Below, one piece after another: positions 36,661-45,317 of a stretch of DNA of 64,000 bases (its first letter is position 1; every line of letters starts with the position of its first letter). The stretch is from Melaminivora jejuensis (GTDB lineage Bacteria > Pseudomonadota > Gammaproteobacteria > Burkholderiales > Burkholderiaceae_C): NCBI RefSeq assembly GCF_017811175.1, contig NZ_JACWIJ010000002.1, positions 310,001-374,000 of the forward strand, in the 5' to 3' direction. A model generated the notes under the pieces. That model made no database searches. It was given only the letters and a program-made list of their open reading frames with translations, and was not told where the DNA came from. The translations under genes and the position numbers were made by a program.

Positions 36661-39600
36661 CGCAGCCGGCTGCCTCCCCCGCCTCCTACGCCTACGAATG
36701 CAACGGTGCCAGCATCGCGCGCGAGGCCTTCTACGCCATCGCCTGCGACCCGCGCCGCAGCGTGGCCGTGGAGGCCTGCGCCGGCGCCGGCAAGACCTGG
36801 ATGCTGGTCTCGCGCATCCTGCGTGCCCTGCTCGACGGCTGCGCGCCGCATGAAATCCTGGCCATCACCTTCACCAAGAAAGCCGCTGGCGAGATGCGCC
36901 AGCGCCTGCAGGAATGGCTGCAGGACTTCGCCCGCCAGACCCCGCAGCGCCTGGAAGCCGAACTGATTGCAAGAGGAATCCCGCCCAAAGCCGCACGGGA
37001 CAAGCGCGAGCAGCTACAAAATCTATATCGCCAGACGCTCGATGCCGGCAGGCCACTGCAGATCCGCACCTTCCATAGCTGGTTTGCCGCACTGCTGTCG
37101 AGCGCACCGCTGTCGGTGCTGGAGCAGCACGGCCTGCCCACGCGCTACGAATTGCTGGAGGACGACGAGGCCGCCATGGCCGAGGTCTGGCGCCCCTTCC
37201 TGCACACCGTGGCGCACGACGCGGCGCTGCGCGCCGACTATGAGGCCTGCATCGCCGCGCATGGCCGCCACCAGACGCACAAGGCGCTGGAGGCGGCGCT
37301 GAAAAAGCGCGTCGAATTCACCCTGGCCGACCAGGCCGGTGTGGCCGAGGCGTCCATGCCGGCGTTCGGTGTGGCCTTCCCTGCACTGGCCGGCCTGTCC
37401 GCGCCGTGCCAGGCGCTGCATGGCGAGGCCGCCAGCACCCGCTGGCACGCCCGGGCCAGGGCGCTTGGCGCAGAAAAGAACAAGACCCCGCAAAAAGCCG
37501 CCCAGGGCGTGGTCGAAGCCTTCTTGCTGGACGATCTGGAGCAGCGCCTGGCCAAGCTGCGCAAGGCGTTCCTCGTGGCCAACGCAGACCGTCTCACGGC
37601 GCATCTGCAGAGCTATCCGCTGGCGCAGGAGGCCGAAGCCGAGTTGCAGCAGCTGTGCGCCGCGCAGCGCCAGCACGCCGCCTGGCTGCACCAGCAGCGC
37701 ATGATCCGCCTGACGCGCTGCCTGATCGCCGAGTTCGCCGCCCTCAAGCGCGCGCGCGGCTGGATCGACATGAACGACATCGAGCGCACGGCGCTGGCGC
37801 TGCTGTCCGACCCGGTGCTGTCGGGCTGGGTGCAAGAGCGCCTGGATGCGCGCGTGCGCCACCTGCTGATCGACGAATTCCAGGACACCAACCCGCTGCA
37901 GTGGCAGGCGCTGCACGCCTGGCTGTCGGGCTATGCCGGCGCCGGCGGCGGGCAGCACGCGCCCAGCGTGTTCATCGTCGGCGATCCCAAGCAGAGCATC
38001 TACCGCTTCCGCCGCGCCGAGCCGCAGGTCTTTCGCGCCGCGCAGGCCTTCGTGCAGGATGCCCTGGGCGGCGACCTGCTGGCCTGCGACCACACGCGGC
38101 GCAACGCCAGCGGCGTGATCGGCTGCGTCAACCGTGCCATGCAGCAGGCGCAGGACGCCGGGGACTACGGCGGCTTTCGCCCCCATACCACCGAATCGCA
38201 GCAGGCCGGCACGCTGCTGCACCTGCCCCCCATAGAGCGCATGGAGCGCGCCGCCAGGGGCCGCCGCGCCGACGGCAGCGATGGCGGCGACAGCAGCGAC
38301 GACAGCACCGACAGCGCCGCCGCCCGCTGGCGCGACAGCCTGGCCGAGCCCCGGCACGAGGCTGAGGAAACCCTGCTCATGCGCGAATGCGCCCAGGCCG
38401 CGCAATGGGTGGCCGCGCAGATCGCTGCCGGCCTGGCGCCGCAGGACATCCTGGTGCTGGCGCGCAAGCACGAGCGCCTGGCGCAGATGCAGCAAGCGCT
38501 GCGCGCGCTGCACATTCCCTGCGTGCGCCCTGACAAATCCCAGTTGACCGATGCGCCCGAAGTGCAGGACGTGCTGGCGCTGCTGGATGCACTGGTCTCG
38601 CCCGGCCACGACCTGGCGCTGGCGCGCGCGCTCAAATCGCCGCTGTTCGGCGCATCCGACGAGCAGCTGATCCGCATCGAGTTGCAGCGCCGCCAATGGC
38701 AGGCGCAGCAAGATGCTGCCGTCCAGGCCGAGCCGCAGGAGGCAGCGCACACCAGCCGGCAAAGCGCCACCAGTGTCCCCGTAAGCTGGTTCGATGTACT
38801 TCAAAAAAGTGAGCTATCAGCGCTTGACCTGAAAGGGTTTGGGGCTGATTTGACCTTGTATCAGCAATGGGTGCAGGCCTTGCCCCCGCACGACGCCCTG
38901 CAGGCCATCTACGTCCATCGCGACGCACTGGCGCGCTACGCCGCCGCCACGCCGGCCACCCAGCGCGCCAGCGTGCTGGCCCATTTGCGGGCGCTGCTGG
39001 CGGCGGCGCTGGACGAGGCGGGCGGGCGCTACCTCACGCCCTACGCCTTCGTGCGCGCCATGCGCAGCGGCGGCCCGCGTGCGCCCGGGCGGGTGGACGA
39101 CCAGGCCGTGCGCCTGTTGACCGTCCACGGCGCCAAGGGCCTGGAGGCGCAGACCGTGCTGCTGCTGGACACCGACGCCGCCGGCCAGCGTGCCGAGACC
39201 ATGGGCGTGCTGGTGGACTGGCCGGGCGAGGCGGCCGTGCCGCGCCACTTTGTCTTTCTGGCCAGCGAGACCAGCCCGCCGCCCAGCGTGCGCGCTGTGC
39301 TGGAGCGGGAGGTGGCGGCGCGCCGGCGCGAGGAGCTCAACACCCTGTATGTCGCCGTCACGCGCGCCAAAACCTGTCTGGTGCTGTCGTGCGTGCAGGC
39401 CAGAACCGATGCGCCGGGCAGCTGGTGGCAGCGCCTGCTGCCCGACCTGCAGCCCGCCGGCCTGCCCGGGGAGGGGGGTGCCGGCAGCCCTGCCGAGGCT
39501 GCGGCTATCACATTGCACGTTTTGCCCGAGTACATCGCACAGCCGCAGACGCGCGCCGCGCCGCCGCCGGCCAGCACGCTGCAATCGCGCCAGGGCGAGG

Positions 39601-40061
39601 CCATGCACCAGCTGCTCGAACAATTGGCCGAACCGGCGGCCCTGGACAGCAGCCCGGCGCGCCTGGTGCGTCTGGTGCGCGACTTCGACATCCCGCTGGA
39701 GGCCGCCGAGCGTGCCGCCGCCATGGCACGTGCCATCGTGCAGGGCGAGGGCGCCTGGGCCTGGGATGCAGGCTGCATCGAGCACGCCATGAACGAAGTG
39801 CCGCTGACCTGGCAGGGCCAGGGCCTGCGCCTGGATCGCCTGGTGCGCCTGCGCGCACCGCGCCAGGGCGCGCGCTGGTGGGTGCTGGACTACAAGAGCG
39901 CCACCGAGCCCGAGCAGCAGGCGCAACTGCTGGCGCAGCTGCACCGCTACCGCCAGGCGCTGAGCGCGCTGCTGCCGGGCGAGGCGGTGCAGGCGGCCTT
40001 TCTCACCGGCGATGGCCGGCTGGTGACGCTGGACGGGGCGCGGCAGGTGGAGCTGTTTTGA
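36657..40061 (+). CDS. addA: AddA-like UvrD helicase/nuclease
   Basis: A 1134-residue UvrD-type helicase with a C-terminal nuclease. Walker A is ACAGAGKTWMLVSR (about 40), then motif Ia ITFTKKAAGEMRQRLQ, Walker B DEFQDTNPLQW (about 405), VGDPKQSIYRFRRAEP (about 441), motif V/VI LTVHGAKGLEAQTVLLLDTD and LYVAVTRAKTCLVLS, and the nuclease motif VLDYKSATEPEQQ (about 1077). It is translationally coupled to addB. Around residues 715-735 the linker (LQKSELSALDLKGFGADL) is encoded by a copy of the dispersed repeat inserted in frame. Together AddAB unwinds and trims DNA ends for RecA loading. Confidence 0.92.
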   Translation: MTQPAASPASYAYECNGASIAREAFYAIACDPRRSVAVEACAGAGKTWMLVSRILRALLDGCAPHEILAITFTKKAAGEMRQRLQEWLQDFARQTPQRLEAELIARGIPPKAARDKREQLQNLYRQTLDAGRPLQIRTFHSWFAALLSSAPLSVLEQHGLPTRYELLEDDEAAMAEVWRPFLHTVAHDAALRADYEACIAAHGRHQTHKALEAALKKRVEFTLADQAGVAEASMPAFGVAFPALAGLSAPCQALHGEAASTRWHARARALGAEKNKTPQKAAQGVVEAFLLDDLEQRLAKLRKAFLVANADRLTAHLQSYPLAQEAEAELQQLCAAQRQHAAWLHQQRMIRLTRCLIAEFAALKRARGWIDMNDIERTALALLSDPVLSGWVQERLDARVRHLLIDEFQDTNPLQWQALHAWLSGYAGAGGGQHAPSVFIVGDPKQSIYRFRRAEPQVFRAAQAFVQDALGGDLLACDHTRRNASGVIGCVNRAMQQAQDAGDYGGFRPHTTESQQAGTLLHLPPIERMERAARGRRADGSDGGDSSDDSTDSAAARWRDSLAEPRHEAEETLLMRECAQAAQWVAAQIAAGLAPQDILVLARKHERLAQMQQALRALHIPCVRPDKSQLTDAPEVQDVLALLDALVSPGHDLALARALKSPLFGASDEQLIRIELQRRQWQAQQDAAVQAEPQEAAHTSRQSATSVPVSWFDVLQKSELSALDLKGFGADLTLYQQWVQALPPHDALQAIYVHRDALARYAAATPATQRASVLAHLRALLAAALDEAGGRYLTPYAFVRAMRSGGPRAPGRVDDQAVRLLTVHGAKGLEAQTVLLLDTDAAGQRAETMGVLVDWPGEAAVPRHFVFLASETSPPPSVRAVLEREVAARRREELNTLYVAVTRAKTCLVLSCVQARTDAPGSWWQRLLPDLQPAGLPGEGGAGSPAEAAAITLHVLPEYIAQPQTRAAPPPASTLQSRQGEAMHQLLEQLAEPAALDSSPARLVRLVRDFDIPLEAAERAAAMARAIVQGEGAWAWDAGCIEHAMNEVPLTWQGQGLRLDRLVRLRAPRQGARWWVLDYKSATEPEQQAQLLAQLHRYRQALSALLPGEAVQAAFLTGDGRLVTLDGARQVELF
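38801..38856 (+). repeat. Dispersed repeat, copy 7, in frame inside addA
   Basis: CAAAAAAGTGAGCTATCAGC then GCTTGACCTGAAAGGGTTTGG and GGCTGATTTGACC. It matches the full-length element and keeps the addA frame open, encoding a linker in the helicase. Confidence 0.72.
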
Positions 40062-40200
40062 GGCCTCCCGACAACAATCAGAAATACCGGGCTGGCAGGA
40101 GCGTTTGCCTCTGCAGCCCTGCAGCCAGGCAAGACCGCCAAGGTGCCTGGCCAGCGCTGCTGGTCGCCCCAGCCCGACGAGCCAGGCCCGTCCTCGACCC

Positions 40201-41628
40201 ATGACCCACGACCTCACCCCTCTTTCCTCCCCCGCGCCCACCCGCACTTGCACCCTGGCCGTGATCGGCGCCGGCCCCGCCGGCCTGATGGCGGCCGAGG
40301 CAGCCATTGCGGCAGGCCTTGCCGATGTCCACGTCTTCGACGCCATGCCGTCCGCCGGGCGCAAGTTCCTGCTGGCTGGCAAGGGCGGGCTGAACCTGAC
40401 GCACTCCGAGGCGCTGCCGGCCTTTCTGGGCCGCTACGGCGCGCGCGCGCAGGTGCTGGCGCCGCTGTTACAGCATTTCGGCCCGCAGCAGTTGCGCGAC
40501 TGGGCGCAGGGCCTGGGGGTGGAGACTTTCGTCGGCACCTCCGGGCGCGTCTTTCCGACCGACATGAAGGCCGCGCCGCTGCTGCGCGCCTGGCTGCAGC
40601 GCCTGCGCGCTGGCGGCGTGCAATTGCACATGCGCCAGCGCTGGCTGGGCTGGCAGGAGGCGCCAGAGAGCGTGGCAGGTGCGGCACAGGATGCGGCAGG
40701 CCTGGACAGCCCCGGCACCGCGCCCCCGCAGGAGCTGCTGTTTGCCACCCCGGCAGGCCCGGTGCGCGTACAGGCGCGCGCCGTGGTGCTGGCCCTGGGC
40801 GGGGCCAGCTGGGCGCGGCTGGGCTCGGACGGCGCCTGGGTACCCTGGCTGCACCAGCGCGGCGTGGCCATCGCGCCGCTGCAATCGGCCAATTGCGGCT
40901 TCGACGTGCTGGGCGCGCATGGCGGCGCTGGCGAGACGCGGCGCGATTTCCTGCGCGAGCTGCTGGGCCGCCAGGAAGCCCCCCAGCCTGGCTGGTCGGC
41001 CTATTTTGCCGAGCGCTTTGCCGGTCAGCCGTTCAAGTCGGTGCGCCTGTCGTTCACCGACAGCCAGGGCCGCAGCTTCGAGCGGCGCGGCGAGTTCGTC
41101 GCCACCGCCAGCGGTATCGAGGGCAGCCTGGTCTATGCGGCGTCCAGTCTGCTGCGCGACGAGATCGCCGCGCACGGCCACGCCACGCTGCACCTGGATC
41201 TGCTGCCCGACCACACACCCGAGCGCGTGCTGGCCGAGGTGCGCCACCCGCGCGGCGCGCGCAGCCTGCCCAGCCACCTGAAAAGCCGCCTGGGCCTGGG
41301 CGGCATCAAGGTGGCGCTGCTGCACGAGGTGCTGGGCCGCGACGGCGTGCAGGACGCCGAGCGGCTGGCGCAGGCCATCAAGGCCCTGCCGCTGACGCTG
41401 CTGGCGCCGCGCCCCATCGACGAGAGCATCAGCAGCGCCGGCGGCGTGGCTTTCGAGGCGCTTGATGAGGCGCTGATGCTGCGTGCGCTGCCCGGGGTGT
41501 TCGCTGCCGGTGAAATGCTGGACTGGGAGGCGCCCACCGGCGGCTACCTGCTCACCGCCTGCTTCGCCACGGGCCTGGCGGCGGGGCAGGGTGCGGCACG
41601 CCGGCTGGGGTGCCGCACCGAGTTATAG
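40201..41628 (+). CDS. HI0933-family FAD-dependent oxidoreductase (PP_4765 type)
   Basis: A 475-residue flavoprotein. An N-terminal Rossmann dinucleotide fold (LAVIGAGPAGLMAAEAAIAA, about 18-37) is followed by MPSAGRKFLLAGKGGLNLTH, which is diagnostic of the HI0933/YhiN group, and GRVFPTDMKAAPLLRAWLQ. The C-terminal FAD loop is SSAGGVAFEALDE and GVFAAGEMLDWEAPTGGYLL. The biochemical function of this family is not established. ATG 40201 is chosen because it brings the Rossmann motif to the usual distance. It lies 139 bp after addA on the same strand and is closed by a terminator hairpin before the TonB receptor operon. Confidence 0.9.
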   Translation: MTHDLTPLSSPAPTRTCTLAVIGAGPAGLMAAEAAIAAGLADVHVFDAMPSAGRKFLLAGKGGLNLTHSEALPAFLGRYGARAQVLAPLLQHFGPQQLRDWAQGLGVETFVGTSGRVFPTDMKAAPLLRAWLQRLRAGGVQLHMRQRWLGWQEAPESVAGAAQDAAGLDSPGTAPPQELLFATPAGPVRVQARAVVLALGGASWARLGSDGAWVPWLHQRGVAIAPLQSANCGFDVLGAHGGAGETRRDFLRELLGRQEAPQPGWSAYFAERFAGQPFKSVRLSFTDSQGRSFERRGEFVATASGIEGSLVYAASSLLRDEIAAHGHATLHLDLLPDHTPERVLAEVRHPRGARSLPSHLKSRLGLGGIKVALLHEVLGRDGVQDAERLAQAIKALPLTLLAPRPIDESISSAGGVAFEALDEALMLRALPGVFAAGEMLDWEAPTGGYLLTACFATGLAAGQGAARRLGCRTEL

Positions 41629-41647
41629 TCGCTGCCTTGTGCGATGG

Positions 41648-41696
41648 CCATGGTGGCTGCCTGCATCGCAAGACAGGCAGCCCATGGTTTTTTTTT
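41648..41696 (+). terminator. Terminator after the flavoprotein gene
   Basis: Stem CCATGG(TG)GCTGCCTG / CAGGCAGCCCATGG with a 10-nt loop (41648-41687), followed by a run of eight or nine T (41688-41696). It separates the flavoprotein gene from the TonB-receptor operon. Confidence 0.82.
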
Positions 41697-41703
41697 CGGC
41701 TAT

Positions 41704-41726
41704 CGCTATTCATTTTTTGAATAACG
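41704..41726. promoter_or_regulatory. Palindrome in front of the TonB receptor gene (ModE-like?)
   Basis: CGCTATTCA-TTTTT-TGAATAACG: two 9-bp arms with one mismatch and a 5-bp spacer, ending 9 bp before the receptor ATG. The CGnTAT...ATAnCG outline recalls published ModE (molybdate repressor) sites. It does not look like a Fur box. Position over the start region suits repression. The identification rests on shape only. Confidence 0.5.
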
Positions 41727-41735
41727 GGGGTGGGC

Positions 41736-43724
41736 ATGGGAAGTGATGTCATACCGGCCTTGCGCCGAGGCCGTGGATGGCGTGGTGCGCAGCCGTTGCT
41801 GCTGTGCGCGCTCGGTCTGGCGGCAGGGACTGCACAGGCGGCTGACGGGGTGTTCGAGCTGGGCACGGTGACGGTGACGGGTTCGCCCGTGCCGGCAGCG
41901 CCGGCAAGCGAGGCCGCGCTGGGGCAGCAGGAGATCGCGCGCAACAATGCCGACACGGTGTCGGAGGCTGTGCGGCTGCTGCCCGGCGTGAGCCTCTCGC
42001 GCGTGGGTGCGCGCAACGAGGAGATGATCTACCTGCGCGGCTTCGATTCGCGCCAGGTGCCGGTCTATGTGGATGGCGTGCCGCTGTACGTGCCCTATGA
42101 CGGCTATGTCGATTTCAGCCGCTTCACCACCTTCGATCTGGCCGAGATTCGCGTGGCCAAGGCCGATGCCTCGCTGCTGTATGGCCCCAATACGCTGGGT
42201 GGTGCGATCAACCTCGTCACGCGCAAGCCGGCGCGCCCGTTCGAGGGTGATGCACGCCTGGGCCTGGGCGCTGGCCAAATGCGCAAGGCGGCAGTCAACC
42301 TGGGCGGCAATCAGGGCGCCTGGTACTACCAGCTTGGCACCTCCTACCTGGACGCCGACGGCTTCCCGCTGCCCAAGGGTTTCAAGGACTACAAGCGCCA
42401 GCCCACCGACACCGGCAGCCGCCGCGAGAATGCCTATCGCACAGACCAGCGCCTGTCGTTCAAGCTGGGCCTGACACCGAATGCCACCGACGAATATGCG
42501 CTGGGCTACGTGCGCCAGGAGGGTGAGAAGGGCAATCCGGTCTATGCCGGCACCTCTGCGCAACGCAACGCCGTGCGCTACTGGCGCTGGCCGTACTGGG
42601 ACAAGGACAGCGTGTACTTTCTGAGCACCACGCGCATCGGTGCGGACAACGTGCTCAAGACCCGCCTGTACCACGACAGCTACAAAAACGGCCTGGATAT
42701 CTACGGCGACGCCAGCTACGGCAGCCACGATCCCACCAGCGCCTACCAGGACACCAGCAAGGGGACGACTTTCGAATGGGCCAACTACAGCCTGCGCCGC
42801 CACGAGCTGCGTCTGGCTGCGCACTACAAGGTCGATGAGCATGACGACGCCGGCCAGTTCTACCGCGACGTGACCACCTCGCTGGTGGCCGAGGACAGCA
42901 TCGCCCTGGGCGAGCGCTGGCGCCTGAATCTGGGCGTGAGCCATGAAAAGCGCGATGCCCGGCAGGTGTACTACTGGCCCAAGGGCTCGGCCAACGCCAC
43001 CAACGGACTGGCCAGGTTGAGCTATGCGCTCACGCCCCAGGGCGATGAGGTGTATGCCGTCATCTCGCACAAGACGCGCTTTCCCACCATCAAGGATCGC
43101 TACTCCGCCCGCATGGGCCGCGCCTTGCCCAACCCCGACCTCAAGCCCGAGAGTGCCAACCACTTCGAGCTGGGCGTCAGCGCCCGGCCCTGGGCCGGCG
43201 GCACCGGCCAGGCGGCTGTGTTCTACAGCCGTGTGCGCGACCAGATTCAGACCGTGGTGGTGTCCTCCGGCGCCTGCGGCGGCTCCACCTGCGACCAGGC
43301 GCAGAACGTGGGCCGCACGCGCAGCCTGGGGCTGGAGCTGTCGCTGGCGCAGCAGTTGGCGGCCCAGTGGAGTGCCAATGCCAGCTACACCTACCTGAGC
43401 CGCACCAATCTCAGCGACCGCCGCGTGATGCTGCTCGATACCCCGCGCCATCGCCTGTTTGCTGCCGTCAACTGGCAGGCCAGCGCCCTGTGGGAGCTGC
43501 GCGCCACGCTGGAGGCCGAGCAGGGCCGCCGGGTGAGCCTGGATAGTGCCTACCGCCAGCTTGGCGGCTTCGGCACTACCGGCTTCAAGGCGATCTACCG
43601 GCCTGCCAAGGGCGTTGCGGTGGATTTCGGTGTGAACAATCTGGCGGACAAATGGTACGAGTTGGCTGACGGCCATCCCATGCCGGGCCGGTTCTGGTAT
43701 GTCAATGGCTCCTACCGCTTCTGA
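41736..43724 (+). CDS. TonB-dependent outer-membrane receptor
   Basis: A 662-residue receptor. Signal peptide about 1-31 (PLLLCALGLAAGTAQA), a TonB-box-like FELGTVTVTGS, a plug domain (ETVSEAV-like ADTVSEAVRLLPGVSLSRVG, NEEMIYLRGFDSRQVPVYVD, YGPNTLGGAINLVTRKPARP) and a 22-strand barrel ending in an aromatic residue (FWYVNGSYRF). ATG 41736 follows GGGGGT; an in-frame GTG six bases earlier is less likely. It is the first of seven overlapping genes ending in a Mop protein, so the ligand is probably a molybdate- or tungstate-containing species, although TonB receptors of this type also carry ferric siderophores and cobalamin. Confidence 0.9.
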   Translation: MGSDVIPALRRGRGWRGAQPLLLCALGLAAGTAQAADGVFELGTVTVTGSPVPAAPASEAALGQQEIARNNADTVSEAVRLLPGVSLSRVGARNEEMIYLRGFDSRQVPVYVDGVPLYVPYDGYVDFSRFTTFDLAEIRVAKADASLLYGPNTLGGAINLVTRKPARPFEGDARLGLGAGQMRKAAVNLGGNQGAWYYQLGTSYLDADGFPLPKGFKDYKRQPTDTGSRRENAYRTDQRLSFKLGLTPNATDEYALGYVRQEGEKGNPVYAGTSAQRNAVRYWRWPYWDKDSVYFLSTTRIGADNVLKTRLYHDSYKNGLDIYGDASYGSHDPTSAYQDTSKGTTFEWANYSLRRHELRLAAHYKVDEHDDAGQFYRDVTTSLVAEDSIALGERWRLNLGVSHEKRDARQVYYWPKGSANATNGLARLSYALTPQGDEVYAVISHKTRFPTIKDRYSARMGRALPNPDLKPESANHFELGVSARPWAGGTGQAAVFYSRVRDQIQTVVVSSGACGGSTCDQAQNVGRTRSLGLELSLAQQLAAQWSANASYTYLSRTNLSDRRVMLLDTPRHRLFAAVNWQASALWELRATLEAEQGRRVSLDSAYRQLGGFGTTGFKAIYRPAKGVAVDFGVNNLADKWYELADGHPMPGRFWYVNGSYRF

Positions 43725-44250
43725 TCTGGCAGCCATCGTCTGCGCCAGCGATCTGGCCGACAGCGATGCGGTCGATGCGCTGGTGCTGGGTTTTTGCCAG
43801 GGTCTGCAGCGCGCTGGCTGGCGCGTGGGCGGTCTGGTGCAGCGGCGCCTGCCGGCTCCGGGCGGCGGCAAGCCGCTGCTGGAGCTGCAAGATGTGCGCA
43901 CAGGCCAGCTCTGGCCCATCTCGCAAAGGCTGGGGACCCTCTCGCGTGCCTGCAGCCTGGACACTTGTGCCCTCGCCCAGGCCAGCGGCGTGCTGCGCCA
44001 GGCGCTGGCCGATGGGGTGCAGTTGGCGGTGACCAATCGCTTCGGCGAGCTGGAGGCCGCAGGCGGCGGCTTTGCCGCCGAGCTTGCGGCTCTGGCGGGT
44101 GCGGGCATTCCCGTGCTGACGGTGACCGGTCGCAAGCATGTCCAGGCCTGGCGCTGCTTCACGGGCGGCCTGGGCGCTGAATTGCCGGCGCAGCCGGCAG
44201 CTCTGCACGCCTGGTTCACGCAGGCTGCGGGGCGCGGGGTGCCTGCATGA
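43705..44250 (+). CDS. DUF2478-family protein
   Basis: A 181-residue protein matching my recollection of the DUF2478 family: AAIVCASDLADSDAVDALVL at the start, GGLVQRRLPAPGGGKPLLEL, SLDTCALAQASGVLRQAL, VTNRFGELEAAGGGFAAELA, and TVTGRKHVQAWRCFTGG. The NRFGELE and GRKH segments suggest a nucleotide- or ligand-binding Rossmann-like fold. It lacks a signal peptide and is probably cytoplasmic. The family has no proven function but is known beside molybdenum transport genes, in line with the Mop gene at the end of this operon. The start lies inside the receptor gene (ATG 43705, or 43699), and the stop overlaps the next start. Confidence 0.8.
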   Translation: MAPTASDLAAIVCASDLADSDAVDALVLGFCQGLQRAGWRVGGLVQRRLPAPGGGKPLLELQDVRTGQLWPISQRLGTLSRACSLDTCALAQASGVLRQALADGVQLAVTNRFGELEAAGGGFAAELAALAGAGIPVLTVTGRKHVQAWRCFTGGLGAELPAQPAALHAWFTQAAGRGVPA

Positions 44251-45317
44251 CGCGCCCTGGGCTGCACCACCGGCGCCGCTTGCTGCTGCAGTTGCCGCTG
44301 GCGCTGGCTGCTGCGCAGGTGCCGGCGCGCGCCCAGGTGCCTGGCGCCCAGGAGGTGGTTGTCGCGCGCTTTGGCGTGCAGCCCGCACCTGAGCGGGTAC
44401 GCAAGGTGTTTGCTGCAGGCCCGCCTGCCGGCGTGCTGGTGGCGGCGCTGGCGCCCGGCAAGCTGGTCGGCTGGCCGCTCACGCTCGGCGACGAGGCGCG
44501 TGCCTTGCTGGGCCCGCAGCTGCGCGCACTGGCGCACAGCGGGCGCCTGTCCGGGCGCGGCAGCACGGTGCCGCTCGAAGCGCTGTTGCAACTGCAGCCC
44601 GATCTGGTGCTGGACGCAGGCACGGCGGACGCCACTTATGTCTCTGGCGTGCGCCGCGTGAGCGAGCAGACCGGCCTGCCCACGGTGCTGATCCAGGGCC
44701 GCATCGCCGACCATGCCGCCCAATTGCGCGAGGTAGGGCGCCTGCTGGGCGTGGCCGAGCGCGGCGCGCTATTGGCCGCCGAGGCCGATGCAGCCATTGC
44801 TCTGGCTGCGCGGATACGTGCCAGCGTGCCGCCTGCCCAGCGTCCGCGTGTGTACTACGGGCGTGGCACGGATGGGCTGGAGACGGGGCTGTCCGGCTCC
44901 ATCAACGTGGAGCTGCTGGACTTTTGCGCGGGCCGCAATGTGGCAGCCCAGGCCGGCCAGGGTTCACTCGTGCGTGCGTCGCTGGAGCAGCTCCTGCTGT
45001 GGAACCCCGAGGTCATCGTCACGCAGGATGCGGCCTTCGCACGCCGTGTGCGCGCTGACCCGCTGTGGCGCGGCATCGCTGCCGTGCGTGCGCAGCGTGT
45101 GCATTGCGCGCCTGCGCTGCCCTTTGGCTGGCTCGATGGGCCGCCTGGCGTGAACCGCCTGATCGGTGTGCGCTGGCTGCTGGAGCGGCTGCACCCGGGA
45201 CACCCGGTGCTGCGTGCGCAGGCGCCGTTGCCCGAGGCCGTGCGGCGCTTCTACCAGTTGTTCTATGGCGCCAGCCTGGCGCCCCAGGAGCTGCAGGGGC
45301 TGCTTGATGAAATATGA
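44247..45317 (+). CDS. MolA/FepB-type ABC transporter substrate-binding protein
   Basis: A 356-residue periplasmic receptor of the metal-chelate (class III) type. N-terminal signal about 1-29 with RRRLLLQLPLALAAAQVPA, then two lobes joined by a long helix: VLVAALAPGKLVGWPLTLG, VPLEALLQLQPDLVLDAGTA, VLIQGRIADHAAQLREVGRL and LLDFCAGRNVAAQAGQGSLV. The late motif FGWLDGPPGVNRLIGVRWLL resembles MolA-like receptors, which bind molybdate/tungstate, as well as iron-complex receptors. The ATG overlaps the DUF2478 stop by 4 bp, and its own end overlaps the permease start by 11 bp. Confidence 0.88.
   Translation: MTRPGLHHRRRLLLQLPLALAAAQVPARAQVPGAQEVVVARFGVQPAPERVRKVFAAGPPAGVLVAALAPGKLVGWPLTLGDEARALLGPQLRALAHSGRLSGRGSTVPLEALLQLQPDLVLDAGTADATYVSGVRRVSEQTGLPTVLIQGRIADHAAQLREVGRLLGVAERGALLAAEADAAIALAARIRASVPPAQRPRVYYGRGTDGLETGLSGSINVELLDFCAGRNVAAQAGQGSLVRASLEQLLLWNPEVIVTQDAAFARRVRADPLWRGIAAVRAQRVHCAPALPFGWLDGPPGVNRLIGVRWLLERLHPGHPVLRAQAPLPEAVRRFYQLFYGASLAPQELQGLLDEI

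Noticed and set aside
36985..37030. A further possible copy of the dispersed repeat inside addA (GACAAGCGCGAGCAGCTACA)
   Set aside because: Similarity is partial, and the encoded residues look native to the helicase family, so I did not count it.
41688..41735. A Fur box in front of the TonB receptor
   Set aside because: The palindrome present (CGCTATTCA...TGAATAACG) does not fit the GATAAT-type hexamer array of Fur sites.
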